NCBI GenBank assembly: GCA_026390675.1
Contig: JAPLFM010000175.1
Location: 1-42,998 of the forward strand
Source: Candidatus Kapaibacterium sp.
GTDB lineage: Bacteria > Bacteroidota > Ignavibacteria > Kapaibacteriales > UBA2268
Length of the DNA: 42,998 bases
Direction of reading: 5' to 3'
A program made the translations under genes and the position numbers. The notes beneath the pieces are model-generated. The model made no database searches. It had not been told where the DNA came from and saw only the letters and a program-made list of their open reading frames with translations. This document shows, piece by piece, positions 21,670 through 29,644 of the stretch. Position 1 is the first letter of the stretch; each line of letters starts with the position of its first letter.

Positions 21670-21739
21670 ATATTTTACAAAAAAAAAGAATCCAAAATTA
21701 ATTGAATTCTTCTTTTTATTTAATTCTAAATCGTAAATT

Positions 21740-22084
21740 CTAAACTCCAGTACTACCAAAGCCTCCAGTACCTCTATCTGTATCACTTAATGTTTCTTTT
21801 TCATTCCAAGTAATATGCTCATACTTAGCAATTACAAGTTGTGCAATTCTATCACCAGACTTTACAACAAAAGTATCCTTCCCAAAATTTGCTAAGATTA
21901 CTTTTATCTCTCCTCTATAATCAGAATCAATAGTACCGGGTGAATTCAAACAAAATAGTCCACTCTTGGCTGCTAGCCCACTGCGAGAACGAACTTGACA
22001 TTCATATCCAGATTGCAATGCAATTGATAAATTAGTAGGTATCATAGCCACCTTCCCAGCCGAAATTGCAATTTCTTCATCCAT
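21740..22084 (-). CDS. dut: dUTP diphosphatase, apparently N-terminally truncated (lacks motif I)
   Basis: QVRSRSGLAAKSG, LNSPGTIDSDYRGEIKVIL, FVVKSGDRIAQLVI, TDRGTGGFGSTGV = dUTPase motifs II-V. Homology starts at YAAMDEEIAISAGK; the AGxDL segment and first ~25-30 residues are absent. The track ORF extends to 22273 only through out-of-frame rsmI. Confidence 0.8.
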   Translation of the reverse strand: MDEEIAISAGKVAMIPTNLSIALQSGYECQVRSRSGLAAKSGLFCLNSPGTIDSDYRGEIKVILANFGKDTFVVKSGDRIAQLVIAKYEHITWNEKETLSDTDRGTGGFGSTGV

Positions 22085-23597
22085 TGCAGCATACACCACT
22101 AAACTTACCACCTTTCTTAATACCGCCACTTCTTCTTGGTCTAGAATCGCCCTCTGGCTTTTCGAATTTTTTAGCTCTACTCTCTCTATCAGATGAGTCC
22201 CATCTCTTTTTCTTATCATCAGATCCAGAAGCAGTCCTATCTGTACCGGGAGTATATTCCCTCTTAGGTCCATCTACTCTTGTCGAAGAGTAAATTCTCT
22301 TTGGTCTGTCTTCACTACTACGTGGAGTATATTCTCGCTTTGGTCTATCTTCACTACTGCGTGGTGTATATTCTCGCTTTGGTCTATCTTCACTACTGCG
22401 TGATGAATATTCTCGCTTAGGTCTATCTTCACTACTGCGTGATGAATATTCTCGCTTAGGTCTATCTTCACTACTGCGTGATGAATATTCTCGCTTAGGT
22501 CTATCTTCACTACTGCGTGGTGTATATTCTCGCTTAGGTCTATCTTCACTACTGCGTGGTGTATATTCTCGCTTAGGTCTGTCTTCACTACTAGAACTAT
22601 AAGCTCTTTTTGGTCTTTCACCATCACCTATACTTTCTCTTCTTGGAGGTCTATCTCCAGCGTCCATATCTCCATCAGGTCTTGGTGGTCTTTCTTCTCT
22701 ACCAAATCCTCTAAATCTATCTTTCTTAAAATCGCCTTCTTTTCTTTTTTTGTCTTTTCCGCCTCTATATCCAAACTCTTTATCATCATTGTCATCAATA
22801 GTTCTAGTAGGTTTAAATTTATTTCTATCTTCTCTAAATGGAACCACAGCAACTGGTACATTATTCTCTCTACCTTCAAAACAAATCACAACCTCAGCAC
22901 GCACCGATAATGTTTCAAATTTCTTCTTTAGTTCTTCAAAAGTACCATAATGATGTGTTTCAAATAGTGTTGTCAAATTCATACCAATATAAGCTCTACG
23001 TTCTGGCATTACTTCGCAAGCTGCATCAAGAAATGGGCGAAGTCTGTAAGGAGTTTCCAAAAGTACAACTGTATGTGGCTGTCTTTCCAATGCTTTTAAT
23101 GCTTCTATTCTTAGCTCAGTTTTTTGAGATACAAATCCTGCATAATAGAATTTGTCAATTGGCAAACCGCTACGTACTAAGGCAGCCATAATTGATGTTA
23201 CTCCGGGAGCAACTTCAATTTCAATTCCAGCAGCAAGTGCTGCACTTACCAAATTTGCACCCGGATCTGCAAATACAGGAGTTCCACAATCAGAAATCAA
23301 TCCAATTCTAGTTCCTTCTTTCATCTTTTTTATATATTCAGCTACACGTTGGGTTTCATTTTGTTCATTTAGATTATCTAAATCTTTGCGTATATTATGT
23401 GTTTTTAATAGCTGTGCCCCAACTCTAAACTCTTCACAAACAATTAAGTCCGATAATTTTAGTAGTCTTATTGCTCTTTGAGTAATATCTTCTTCGTTTC
23501 CAATTGGGGTAGATATAATATAAAGTTTACCAACTTTTGGCTCTTCTATTTCTATCTTTTTACGCATAGAAAGATCTTCATTTTCAAATTTTCTCAT
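22077..23597 (-). CDS. rsmI: 16S rRNA (cytidine-2'-O)-methyltransferase RsmI with a long Arg/Asp/Ser-rich repetitive C-terminal extension
   Basis: GKLYIISTPIGNEEDITQRAIRLL, LISDCGTPVFADPGANLVSAALAAGIEIEVAPGVTSIMAAL are RsmI signatures; the ~260-aa extension carries SSEDRPKREYTPR repeats. Confidence 0.9.
   Translation of the reverse strand: MRKFENEDLSMRKKIEIEEPKVGKLYIISTPIGNEEDITQRAIRLLKLSDLIVCEEFRVGAQLLKTHNIRKDLDNLNEQNETQRVAEYIKKMKEGTRIGLISDCGTPVFADPGANLVSAALAAGIEIEVAPGVTSIMAALVRSGLPIDKFYYAGFVSQKTELRIEALKALERQPHTVVLLETPYRLRPFLDAACEVMPERRAYIGMNLTTLFETHHYGTFEELKKKFETLSVRAEVVICFEGRENNVPVAVVPFREDRNKFKPTRTIDDNDDKEFGYRGGKDKKRKEGDFKKDRFRGFGREERPPRPDGDMDAGDRPPRRESIGDGERPKRAYSSSSEDRPKREYTPRSSEDRPKREYTPRSSEDRPKREYSSRSSEDRPKREYSSRSSEDRPKREYSSRSSEDRPKREYTPRSSEDRPKREYTPRSSEDRPKRIYSSTRVDGPKREYTPGTDRTASGSDDKKKRWDSSDRESRAKKFEKPEGDSRPRRSGGIKKGGKFSGVCCNG
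22305..22600 (-). repeat. 39-bp in-frame tandem repeat inside rsmI (13-aa unit SSEDRPKREY[TP/SS]R, ~8 copies)
   Basis: Direct reading of DNA units tcttcactactgcgtg(g/a)tg(t/a)atattctcgctt(a/t)ggtcta. Confidence 0.9.
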
Positions 23598-23991
23598 TTA
23601 TTCTTATAGATTTGTTAAAATAATTTTTACAAACATACCTATAAATGCCCTATTTTCATAGTAACATTATGATATTAAAGAAAATAGATTGTAAATAGCA
23701 GAATTAAACTTAAGTATATAACTTTGATATGCAGATAATTTTATATAAATACTCATATTATCATCTTCATCAAACAAAAAAATAGGCACTTTTTTAGACA
23801 GCATTCAATTCAAAGTTCCGTAGGAACGACCAGATTGTAGTAAATAAAACAAATATTATATTATTAATTCCCTAGATGTAACATTGGAGCTCCTTTGGTG
23901 CTTAAAAGAAATTAATTTGCTACAAATATTGAACTCCTTTGGAGTTCTAAAAGAATATAAAATAAAATTAGATAAAAAGTGATTTGTAATA

Positions 23992-24546
23992 TTACTCATT
24001 TACAATACACGAATTAGGTATCATATAACCTTCTACAATTTGGTTATTTGTAAAAAACCAAAGGCGTCCTTCAGCAGAATCAATTCTACTATGGCTACCA
24101 AAAGCAATTGTAAACTTATCACTTTGCGAATGTGGTAAATACCAGTATCCATAGCCCCAATTATATCCTATTTTTTTGTCTCTCTCTCTTTCTATTGAGT
24201 CACACGTTGGTTTGTGGAACATTTACCATAAGTCAATTTGATAAATTTTGTTGATCTTAATTTTACTTCGCTCTAAATTATCATATAATTTGTTTTTATA
24301 GTACATTATATAAATTGTATCTTTAAACTGATTGATAGCCTGAATACTCTCATAGCAATATTCATTTGAAGTATCTTCTAATACTTGTGAATTCCCTAAA
24401 AGTATTATATTTGTGTCAATAACTCTAATTTTCATTTTATAAATATTATCATTTGGCTTAATCAAATTTTGATTTGAGTTTAATTCAAATGAAACTAAAA
24501 ACAAAATAATATATAATATGCAATTAATTTTCACTTTTTTATCCAA
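23992..24546 (-). pseudogene. hypothetical secreted protein split by an in-frame TAA (ORFs 24223-24546 and 23992-24222 are in the same frame)
   Basis: ...KINKIYQIDLW-TAA-MFHKPTCDSIERERDKKIGYNWGYGYWYLP; the second ORF starts at the codon right after the stop, in the same frame. Confidence 0.45.
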
Positions 24547-24648
24547 TACTTTTATAAATTTAGATAATGATTGATTGTAAATAAATTAGCAAAATTAATA
24601 AAACCTAAACTTACTTAGGAGCTTTACCTACTTTAGAGCATTACCGAA

Positions 24649-25152
24649 TTAATTATTTTTTTTACGACGAACAGGTTTTATAATTTCCATTTTGCAATAA
24701 TAAACTTCTTTTACAGTACACATTAAATCTTCTCTTATACAATTTTTTTGAAGTTCAATGTTAGCTGCAGTATTTGGGTAAATTATTGTTTTGTATCGTT
24801 CATCCCAATTGAATGGAGTTAACTTTACCTTACTCCCAGCTTTAATTTGACCTTTAAAGTTAGCATCAACAAAACCTAAAGTATCATTTTCATTTGTAAT
24901 AGCAATTAAAAAACTTGACCAAAAAACCATATCATAATGCAAAACAGGTGCAAACATTAATACTTTAGCTTCTTTCTCTTCTAATAAGTCTTTGTAAACC
25001 CATTGTTTCTTACACTCAGATGCAATTGATGATTTTATCTTTGCATTATGCTTGCTCTTATGTTTGCTTTGTTGTACGTCAGGCTTTGTCTCAGCAAAGC
25101 ATGCAATTACAAATAAGAAAGAAAGTATTGTATTTAAAGCTTTATTTTTCAT
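24649..25152 (-). CDS. hypothetical secreted/lipoprotein-like protein
   Basis: MKNKALNTILSFLFVIACFAETKPD (signal/lipobox-like), 167 aa, 6 bp after the upstream ORF. Confidence 0.55.
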   Translation of the reverse strand: MKNKALNTILSFLFVIACFAETKPDVQQSKHKSKHNAKIKSSIASECKKQWVYKDLLEEKEAKVLMFAPVLHYDMVFWSSFLIAITNENDTLGFVDANFKGQIKAGSKVKLTPFNWDERYKTIIYPNTAANIELQKNCIREDLMCTVKEVYYCKMEIIKPVRRKKNN

Positions 25153-25158
25153 AACTAT

Positions 25159-25380
25159 CTACTTTTTATCTACAGGTTTGTGAGATTCTTTATCTGGATA
25201 TCCTTCATATAAATGATAATCTTTTTTATCTTTATCCTTAACGATTAAATTGCGAAGAAATTCAATATTTACATCTTTGATTGAAGTAACTTTAATTTTT
25301 GGTTCCGTTCTAAGATTTATAACTGATGTAGGATCAAAATAATATTGTCTTTTGTCCATTATACGGAAGGAATTTTTCAT
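25159..25380 (-). CDS. orphan ORF with short Rhs-core-like N-terminus
   Basis: NSFRIMDKRQYYFD resembles KNFFRILDKKQYELKD of the Rhs-core ORF at 28462-29643; remainder unrelated. Confidence 0.45.
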   Translation of the reverse strand: MKNSFRIMDKRQYYFDPTSVINLRTEPKIKVTSIKDVNIEFLRNLIVKDKDKKDYHLYEGYPDKESHKPVDKK

Positions 25381-25381
25381 A

Positions 25382-25612
25382 TTGGTTACTCCCTCCCCGA
25401 TTTTAACTTGTTAAAATCTTTGGTGGAGGGTTGGGGTGGGGTTCTTAGCGTATTTCCAGCTAAGAAAAACACATCTAATAATATATTTGTTTTAGTTTTC
25501 ATTTATAACTTAAATTCAATTTCATTCTTGCAATTTAACAACTTTTTGTGGTAAAACAGCATTTTTTTTAAGAACCCACCTCATTCCTGCCCCAAGGGGA
25601 GGAAGTAACCAA
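25382..25612. mobile_element. ~231-bp MITE-like element, copy 1
   Basis: Terminal inverted repeats TTGGTTACTCCCTCCCC / GGGGAGGAAGTAACCAA; internal palindrome GATTTTAAC-tt-GTTAAAATC and inner inverted repeat GGTGGGGTTCTTA / TAAGAACCCACC. Confidence 0.7.
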
Positions 25613-25690
25613 CTTCTGAGTTAAGTTTATTCAATATAATAATTTATTTCGTTTTTCGTGTAATTGTAAAAAGAAAATAGTAAAAATAAA

Positions 25691-26167
25691 TTGAATAAAC
25701 AAAAAGTATATATAGAGACTAGTGTAATAAGCTATTTGACTTCAAGACCAAGTAGAGATATAATAGTTTCAAGCCACCAACAAATTACAAACCAATGGTG
25801 GAAGAAGTCTAAAAGTAAATTTAATAATTATATCTCAGAATTTGTAATTGATGAAATATCAAAAGGAGATAAATCTGCTTCAGAAATTAGACTTGCTTCA
25901 GTAAAAAATATTCAATTGCTTGAATATGATGATGATATTGTTGAAATTGCAATTAATTATGCTAATTTATTATCAATTCCAGAAAAAGCTAGACTTGATG
26001 CATTTCATTTAGCTATTTCTGTATATTATGAAATAGACTTTTTACTTTCTTGGAATTGCAAACATATTGCAAATGCTGTGGTTATGAGTAAATTAAGAGA
26101 TTATAATAAAACTAAAAATTTATTTACACCGATATTATGTACACCATTAGAATTATTAGAGGTTTAA
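25691..26167 (+). CDS. PIN-domain protein (probable toxin-like nuclease), TTG start
   Basis: KVYIETSVISYLTSRPSRD ... ARLDAFHLAISVYYEIDFLLSWNCKHIANA = PIN acidic motifs. Confidence 0.85.
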   Translation: MNKQKVYIETSVISYLTSRPSRDIIVSSHQQITNQWWKKSKSKFNNYISEFVIDEISKGDKSASEIRLASVKNIQLLEYDDDIVEIAINYANLLSIPEKARLDAFHLAISVYYEIDFLLSWNCKHIANAVVMSKLRDYNKTKNLFTPILCTPLELLEV

Positions 26168-26168
26168 T

Positions 26169-26321
26169 ATGTTCAAAGATAAAATAGTAGATGAAGTTAG
26201 GAAAAATCGTGAAAAGATTTTTGCAGATTTTGATTATGATATGAAAAAATATTCCAAATATATTATTGAAATGCAAAAAAATGAGACTAGACATTTGGTA
26301 AATAAAGATTCAATTACTTAA
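26169..26321 (+). CDS. small partner protein of the PIN gene (50 aa, not in the supplied ORF track)
   Basis: MFKDKIVDEVRKNREKIFADFDYDMKKYSKYIIEMQKNETRHLVNKDSIT*, starts 1 nt after the PIN stop codon. Confidence 0.7.
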   Translation: MFKDKIVDEVRKNREKIFADFDYDMKKYSKYIIEMQKNETRHLVNKDSIT

Positions 26322-26440
26322 ATACTATAATCACACACACTTTTCTCATCTACTACAAAGCTATTACCACTTGGTGTCTTCATATCTCCTATAGCTACAC
26401 GCACACTTCCTAAGTGGTCTTTAAGATTGTCCCAAACTGC
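26318..26440 (-). pseudogene. Rhs core fragment
   Basis: Reverse strand reads WDNLKDHLGSVRVAIGDMKTPSGNSFVVDEKSVCDYSI*, matching LKDHLGNVRVAIGDMK...FVVDEKAVNDYY of the ORF at 28462-29643. Confidence 0.8.
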
Positions 26441-26523
26441 TTTCGGCACTTCGGGAGCCCTTTCTTATTGTTTTTGTCAATACCATTTGAAAATGTATTA
26501 AGGAGTATTTAAAGAAAATAAGA

Positions 26524-26750
26524 TCAAATAACTTTGTTGAAATCATCTATACTTATATCTGCTTGTTCTAATATAACTTTTAATGTTATTTTTTTTATAG
26601 GATTATGAACTGGAATTGTAATTTTATAAGTTTTATTTATACTAAGTTTATGTAGTCTAATGTGGCTTACTTTTGTCTAACTACCACAAAACCAAGTCTT
26701 TGAAGCCCATTAATGACTTCTTTATATGATAATAATGGAATTGGAGTCAT
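26524..26750 (-). pseudogene. hicA: HicA-family toxin gene with apparent 1-nt frameshift
   Basis: Frame 1 MTPIPLLSYKEVINGLQRLGFVVVRQK then stop; shifted frame continues SHIRLHKLSINKTYKITIPVHNPIKKITLKVILEQADISIDDFNKVI*. Start overlaps the hicB stop (ATGA). Confidence 0.8.
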
Positions 26751-26950
26751 ATTGAAATTTCATCATAAATTCTATTATTTATTTGAATCATTTCATCTTC
26801 AATCGGCTCAAGGTATAGTTCTATTGCTTCCTTTATGTTTAAAAGAGCTTCATCTCTTGAGTCACCTTGACTTATACACCCCTGCAAAGAAGGAACATAA
26901 ACCACGAAACCACCCTCTTCAGCTTTTTCTAAAACTACTTTAATATTCAT
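26747..26950 (-). CDS. hicB: HicB-family antitoxin
   Basis: MNIKVVLEKAEEGGFVVYVPSLQGCISQGDSRDEALLNIKEAIELYLE, the HicB pseudo-RNase H fold signature. Confidence 0.92.
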   Translation of the reverse strand: MNIKVVLEKAEEGGFVVYVPSLQGCISQGDSRDEALLNIKEAIELYLEPIEDEMIQINNRIYDEISI

Positions 26951-27080
26951 TTTTAATCTCTAATTATTTTATTTGAAGTCGTTTCATTTTAAATATTATT
27001 TTACTTGACTTAGTTCAAACAACTTCAGAAGACAAATTGCTCTTACAATTTTCCAAGGGGAGGAAGTAACCAACTTCTGA

Positions 27081-27133
27081 AAATCTTCCTTGTTGTTCAT
27101 TACCGTATATATGCCATTCATAGAGTTTGGGCA
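27081..27133 (-). pseudogene. Rhs core fragment
   Basis: Reverse strand MPKLYEWHIYGNEQQGRFS matches PKLSEWHIYGNEQQGRFT of the Rhs ORF. Confidence 0.75.
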
Positions 27134-27231
27134 TTTTGGAAATGTTTGCTATATTTGAGTTAGGTTTATTCAATATAATAATTTATTTCGTTTTTCGTGT
27201 ATTTGTAAAATATCAAAATCACAGAAATTAA

Positions 27232-27840
27232 ATGCAAGAAAAAACACTAACTTATGAGCAATTAATCAATCTTTTTAGTGAATTAAGAGATTCTCAAGCT
27301 AAAACTGATGCTCAATTAAAAGAATCACAAGCTAAAACTGATGCTCAATTAGCCAAAACTGATGCTCAATTAGCTGAAACGAATAGATATATCAAAGAAT
27401 TAGGAATTCAAATAGGTGGAGTAAATAGAAGTTTTGGAAAATTTACTGAAGAATTATTTATGAGCTCACTTGAAATAATGATGAAATCAAACTTTGGTAT
27501 TCAATCATTTGATCCAAATCCTTCACGTAAGTTAGAATCTGATAGTATTGAAATAGATGCTATGGGAATTATTAATGGCAGTATTAACAAAGTTTATATT
27601 GCTGAAATTAAATCTACTTATAGCAAAAAAGCAGTAAAGCAGTTAAGTAAAATAATGGCTAAATTCAACTCTTTTTATCCAGAATTAAGTGATAAAAAGA
27701 AATTTGGAATTATTGCTGTACCATTTTTGAAAGAAGAACAAATAAAAGAAATTTCAAATGCAGGATTTTATCCAGCTGTTTTCAAAAATGAAATGTTAGT
27801 TATTCAATCTCCTGATAATTTCAAAGCAAAAGCTTTTTAA
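27232..27840 (+). CDS. PD-(D/E)XK nuclease-like protein (DUF3782-like), paralog 1
   Basis: Coiled-coil N-terminus with AKTDAQL repeats; IEIDAMGIINGSINKVYIAEIKS fits the D...ExK motif. Confidence 0.75.
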   Translation: MQEKTLTYEQLINLFSELRDSQAKTDAQLKESQAKTDAQLAKTDAQLAETNRYIKELGIQIGGVNRSFGKFTEELFMSSLEIMMKSNFGIQSFDPNPSRKLESDSIEIDAMGIINGSINKVYIAEIKSTYSKKAVKQLSKIMAKFNSFYPELSDKKKFGIIAVPFLKEEQIKEISNAGFYPAVFKNEMLVIQSPDNFKAKAF

Positions 27841-27908
27841 TTACTAATTGATTTCAAAGAACTTATACATATTTCAATCTTCTAAACTTACTCAGGAGCA
27901 TTACCCAA

Positions 27909-28427
27909 TTACCACATACTAAATGTAGTTTTATCGCCAATATTATACTCTGGGAAATTAATTTTTAATATTTCAATTAATTCAAGCGAATTTTTATGAA
28001 TATACAATACTTCATTATCATGACCAACTTGAATTTCTATTAAAATAAATCCGCCTGCTAAATTCACAATGTTTAACTTTCTATATTTCCATTTATTCAT
28101 TTTAAGTTCTTTTTGAAAATATTTTGTATATCTAAACCCTTTTATATTGAGTAATCCTTCTGAATTCAAAGAAACATGTGTTAAAGTATATCTATCTAAT
28201 TTGAAATATCTTAATTCCAATAATATAAATAGAAATTCAAAAATCATAAAAACAATAAAGAATGAAATATTTGTAGTTAAAATTAAAAACACATTAATGC
28301 AGGTATAAATAATGAAACCATTGAAAATAATAAATATTAAAATATTTATAGTAAAATATAGTTTTATAAAAAAATTATATTTCTTTTTCTCATAATAATA
28401 TAAGTTTTGATTGTAGGAATCTTCCAT
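27909..28427 (-). CDS. membrane protein downstream of Rhs tip; candidate immunity protein
   Basis: 172 aa, two or more strongly hydrophobic segments; 34 bp after the Rhs-core ORF, same strand. Confidence 0.55.
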   Translation of the reverse strand: MEDSYNQNLYYYEKKKYNFFIKLYFTINILIFIIFNGFIIYTCINVFLILTTNISFFIVFMIFEFLFILLELRYFKLDRYTLTHVSLNSEGLLNIKGFRYTKYFQKELKMNKWKYRKLNIVNLAGGFILIEIQVGHDNEVLYIHKNSLELIEILKINFPEYNIGDKTTFSMW

Positions 28428-28461
28428 ATTAAATAAAATTTTGTGAACAAATACTTTTACA

Positions 28462-29643
28462 TTATTTTTTAGGTTTAACTTTTGGTATTAATGGTATCTC
28501 AATAGAATTTTTAGTTTCATTCACATTATTTATAGCACTTATTGTACTATTAACTTTTTGTAACATTAATGGAGCTTCTCTAATTTCTTTAATATCTTTT
28601 CTTAAATTTAATATATTCCCTATAATTTCGCCAATATTCCCAGCATTTTCAGTACCAAATTTTTCATCAATTTTATTTCCAATTGTTCTTCCAATCAATG
28701 GTGCGATACTAGTAGGAGAAGCAGGTTGGTTACGATTTATTGCATTTTGTGATGTTGAAAACAAATTATATACAAAGTCAATTGCCAAAATTGTAGTAGC
28801 AACTGGAGTTGCAACCGTTGCAGTAGCAACAATTGCAGTAAAAGTAATTGGAGCTGTAATACTTAATAATATTAAATCATTTCCTCGAGATTGTTGGTCT
28901 TTAAAATATTCTCCTGGTTTGCCTGGTATATCAAATAGACTACTATATGGTTTTCCTTTATACTCATACGAATTTACATCTGAATTTGGACCAAGATATT
29001 TGTGGTCGTCATAAATAGGTCTATAACCATTAGGACCACTAAAACATTTTGGATGTTCTACAACCTGAAAAGTCCCATTTGATTGTTCTTCAACTTTCCA
29101 CATAAAGACTGTATGTTTTGATTTACCATCTTTATCAATAGAATTTATCGGACTATCACCTGCATACACATAAGAACTCTGAAATGCAAACTTATCTTTC
29201 AATTTATCAGGTGTAGGGAATCTTATTATTCTTGGATCAAATACTCTTTCACCAAAGTCCAAGCTATTACCAGTTCCTTTCAGCTCATTATCATTTTCTT
29301 TACCATTATATCCATACCTACTACTTCCACTGCTCCAGCTTCTGTCACATATAAGCATGCCATAAGGGTAATAGTCGTTTACTGCTTTCTCATCCACAAC
29401 AAAAGGTGCTACCCCTCTCACAGCAGTAGGTATCTTCATATCTCCTATAGCTACTCTTACATTGCCTAAATGGTCTTTTAGTTCATATTGTTTTTTATCA
29501 AGTATTCTAAAGAAATTCTTATTTGTTACATCACTTGTCAAAACATCAAGGTAATACAAAGGTTCTGCATCTGGCTTTCTTACTGTAAATCTTCCTTGTT
29601 GTTCATTTCCGTATATGTGCCATTCAGATAGTTTTGGTTTCAT
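28462..29643 (-). CDS. truncated Rhs repeat-associated core protein with variable C-terminal tip
   Basis: YELKDHLGNVRVAIGDMK, YYPYGMLICDRSWSSGSSRYGYNGKENDNELKGTGNSLDFGERVFDPRIIRFPTPDKL ... SPINSIDKDGK = Rhs core; N-terminus truncated at the TIR element. Confidence 0.85.
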   Translation of the reverse strand: MKPKLSEWHIYGNEQQGRFTVRKPDAEPLYYLDVLTSDVTNKNFFRILDKKQYELKDHLGNVRVAIGDMKIPTAVRGVAPFVVDEKAVNDYYPYGMLICDRSWSSGSSRYGYNGKENDNELKGTGNSLDFGERVFDPRIIRFPTPDKLKDKFAFQSSYVYAGDSPINSIDKDGKSKHTVFMWKVEEQSNGTFQVVEHPKCFSGPNGYRPIYDDHKYLGPNSDVNSYEYKGKPYSSLFDIPGKPGEYFKDQQSRGNDLILLSITAPITFTAIVATATVATPVATTILAIDFVYNLFSTSQNAINRNQPASPTSIAPLIGRTIGNKIDEKFGTENAGNIGEIIGNILNLRKDIKEIREAPLMLQKVNSTISAINNVNETKNSIEIPLIPKVKPKK

Positions 29644-29644
29644 A

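Noticed and set aside
22085-22273. N-terminal extension of the dUTPase ORF beginning MDLRGNI, which resembles the dUTPase motif AGMDLRANI
   Set aside because: It is an out-of-frame translation of rsmI codons (GPKREYTP...), ~60 residues too far from the core; treated as coincidence.
22305-22600. CRISPR-like regular repeats
   Set aside because: Units are contiguous with no unique spacers and encode an in-frame peptide repeat.
22274-22627. Repetitive ORF ENIHHAVVKIDLS
   Set aside because: Shadow frame of the 39-bp rsmI tandem repeat; the RsmI frame is continuous with the catalytic domain.
26713-26943. 76-aa plus-strand ORF
   Set aside because: Antisense to hicB, which has clear family motifs.
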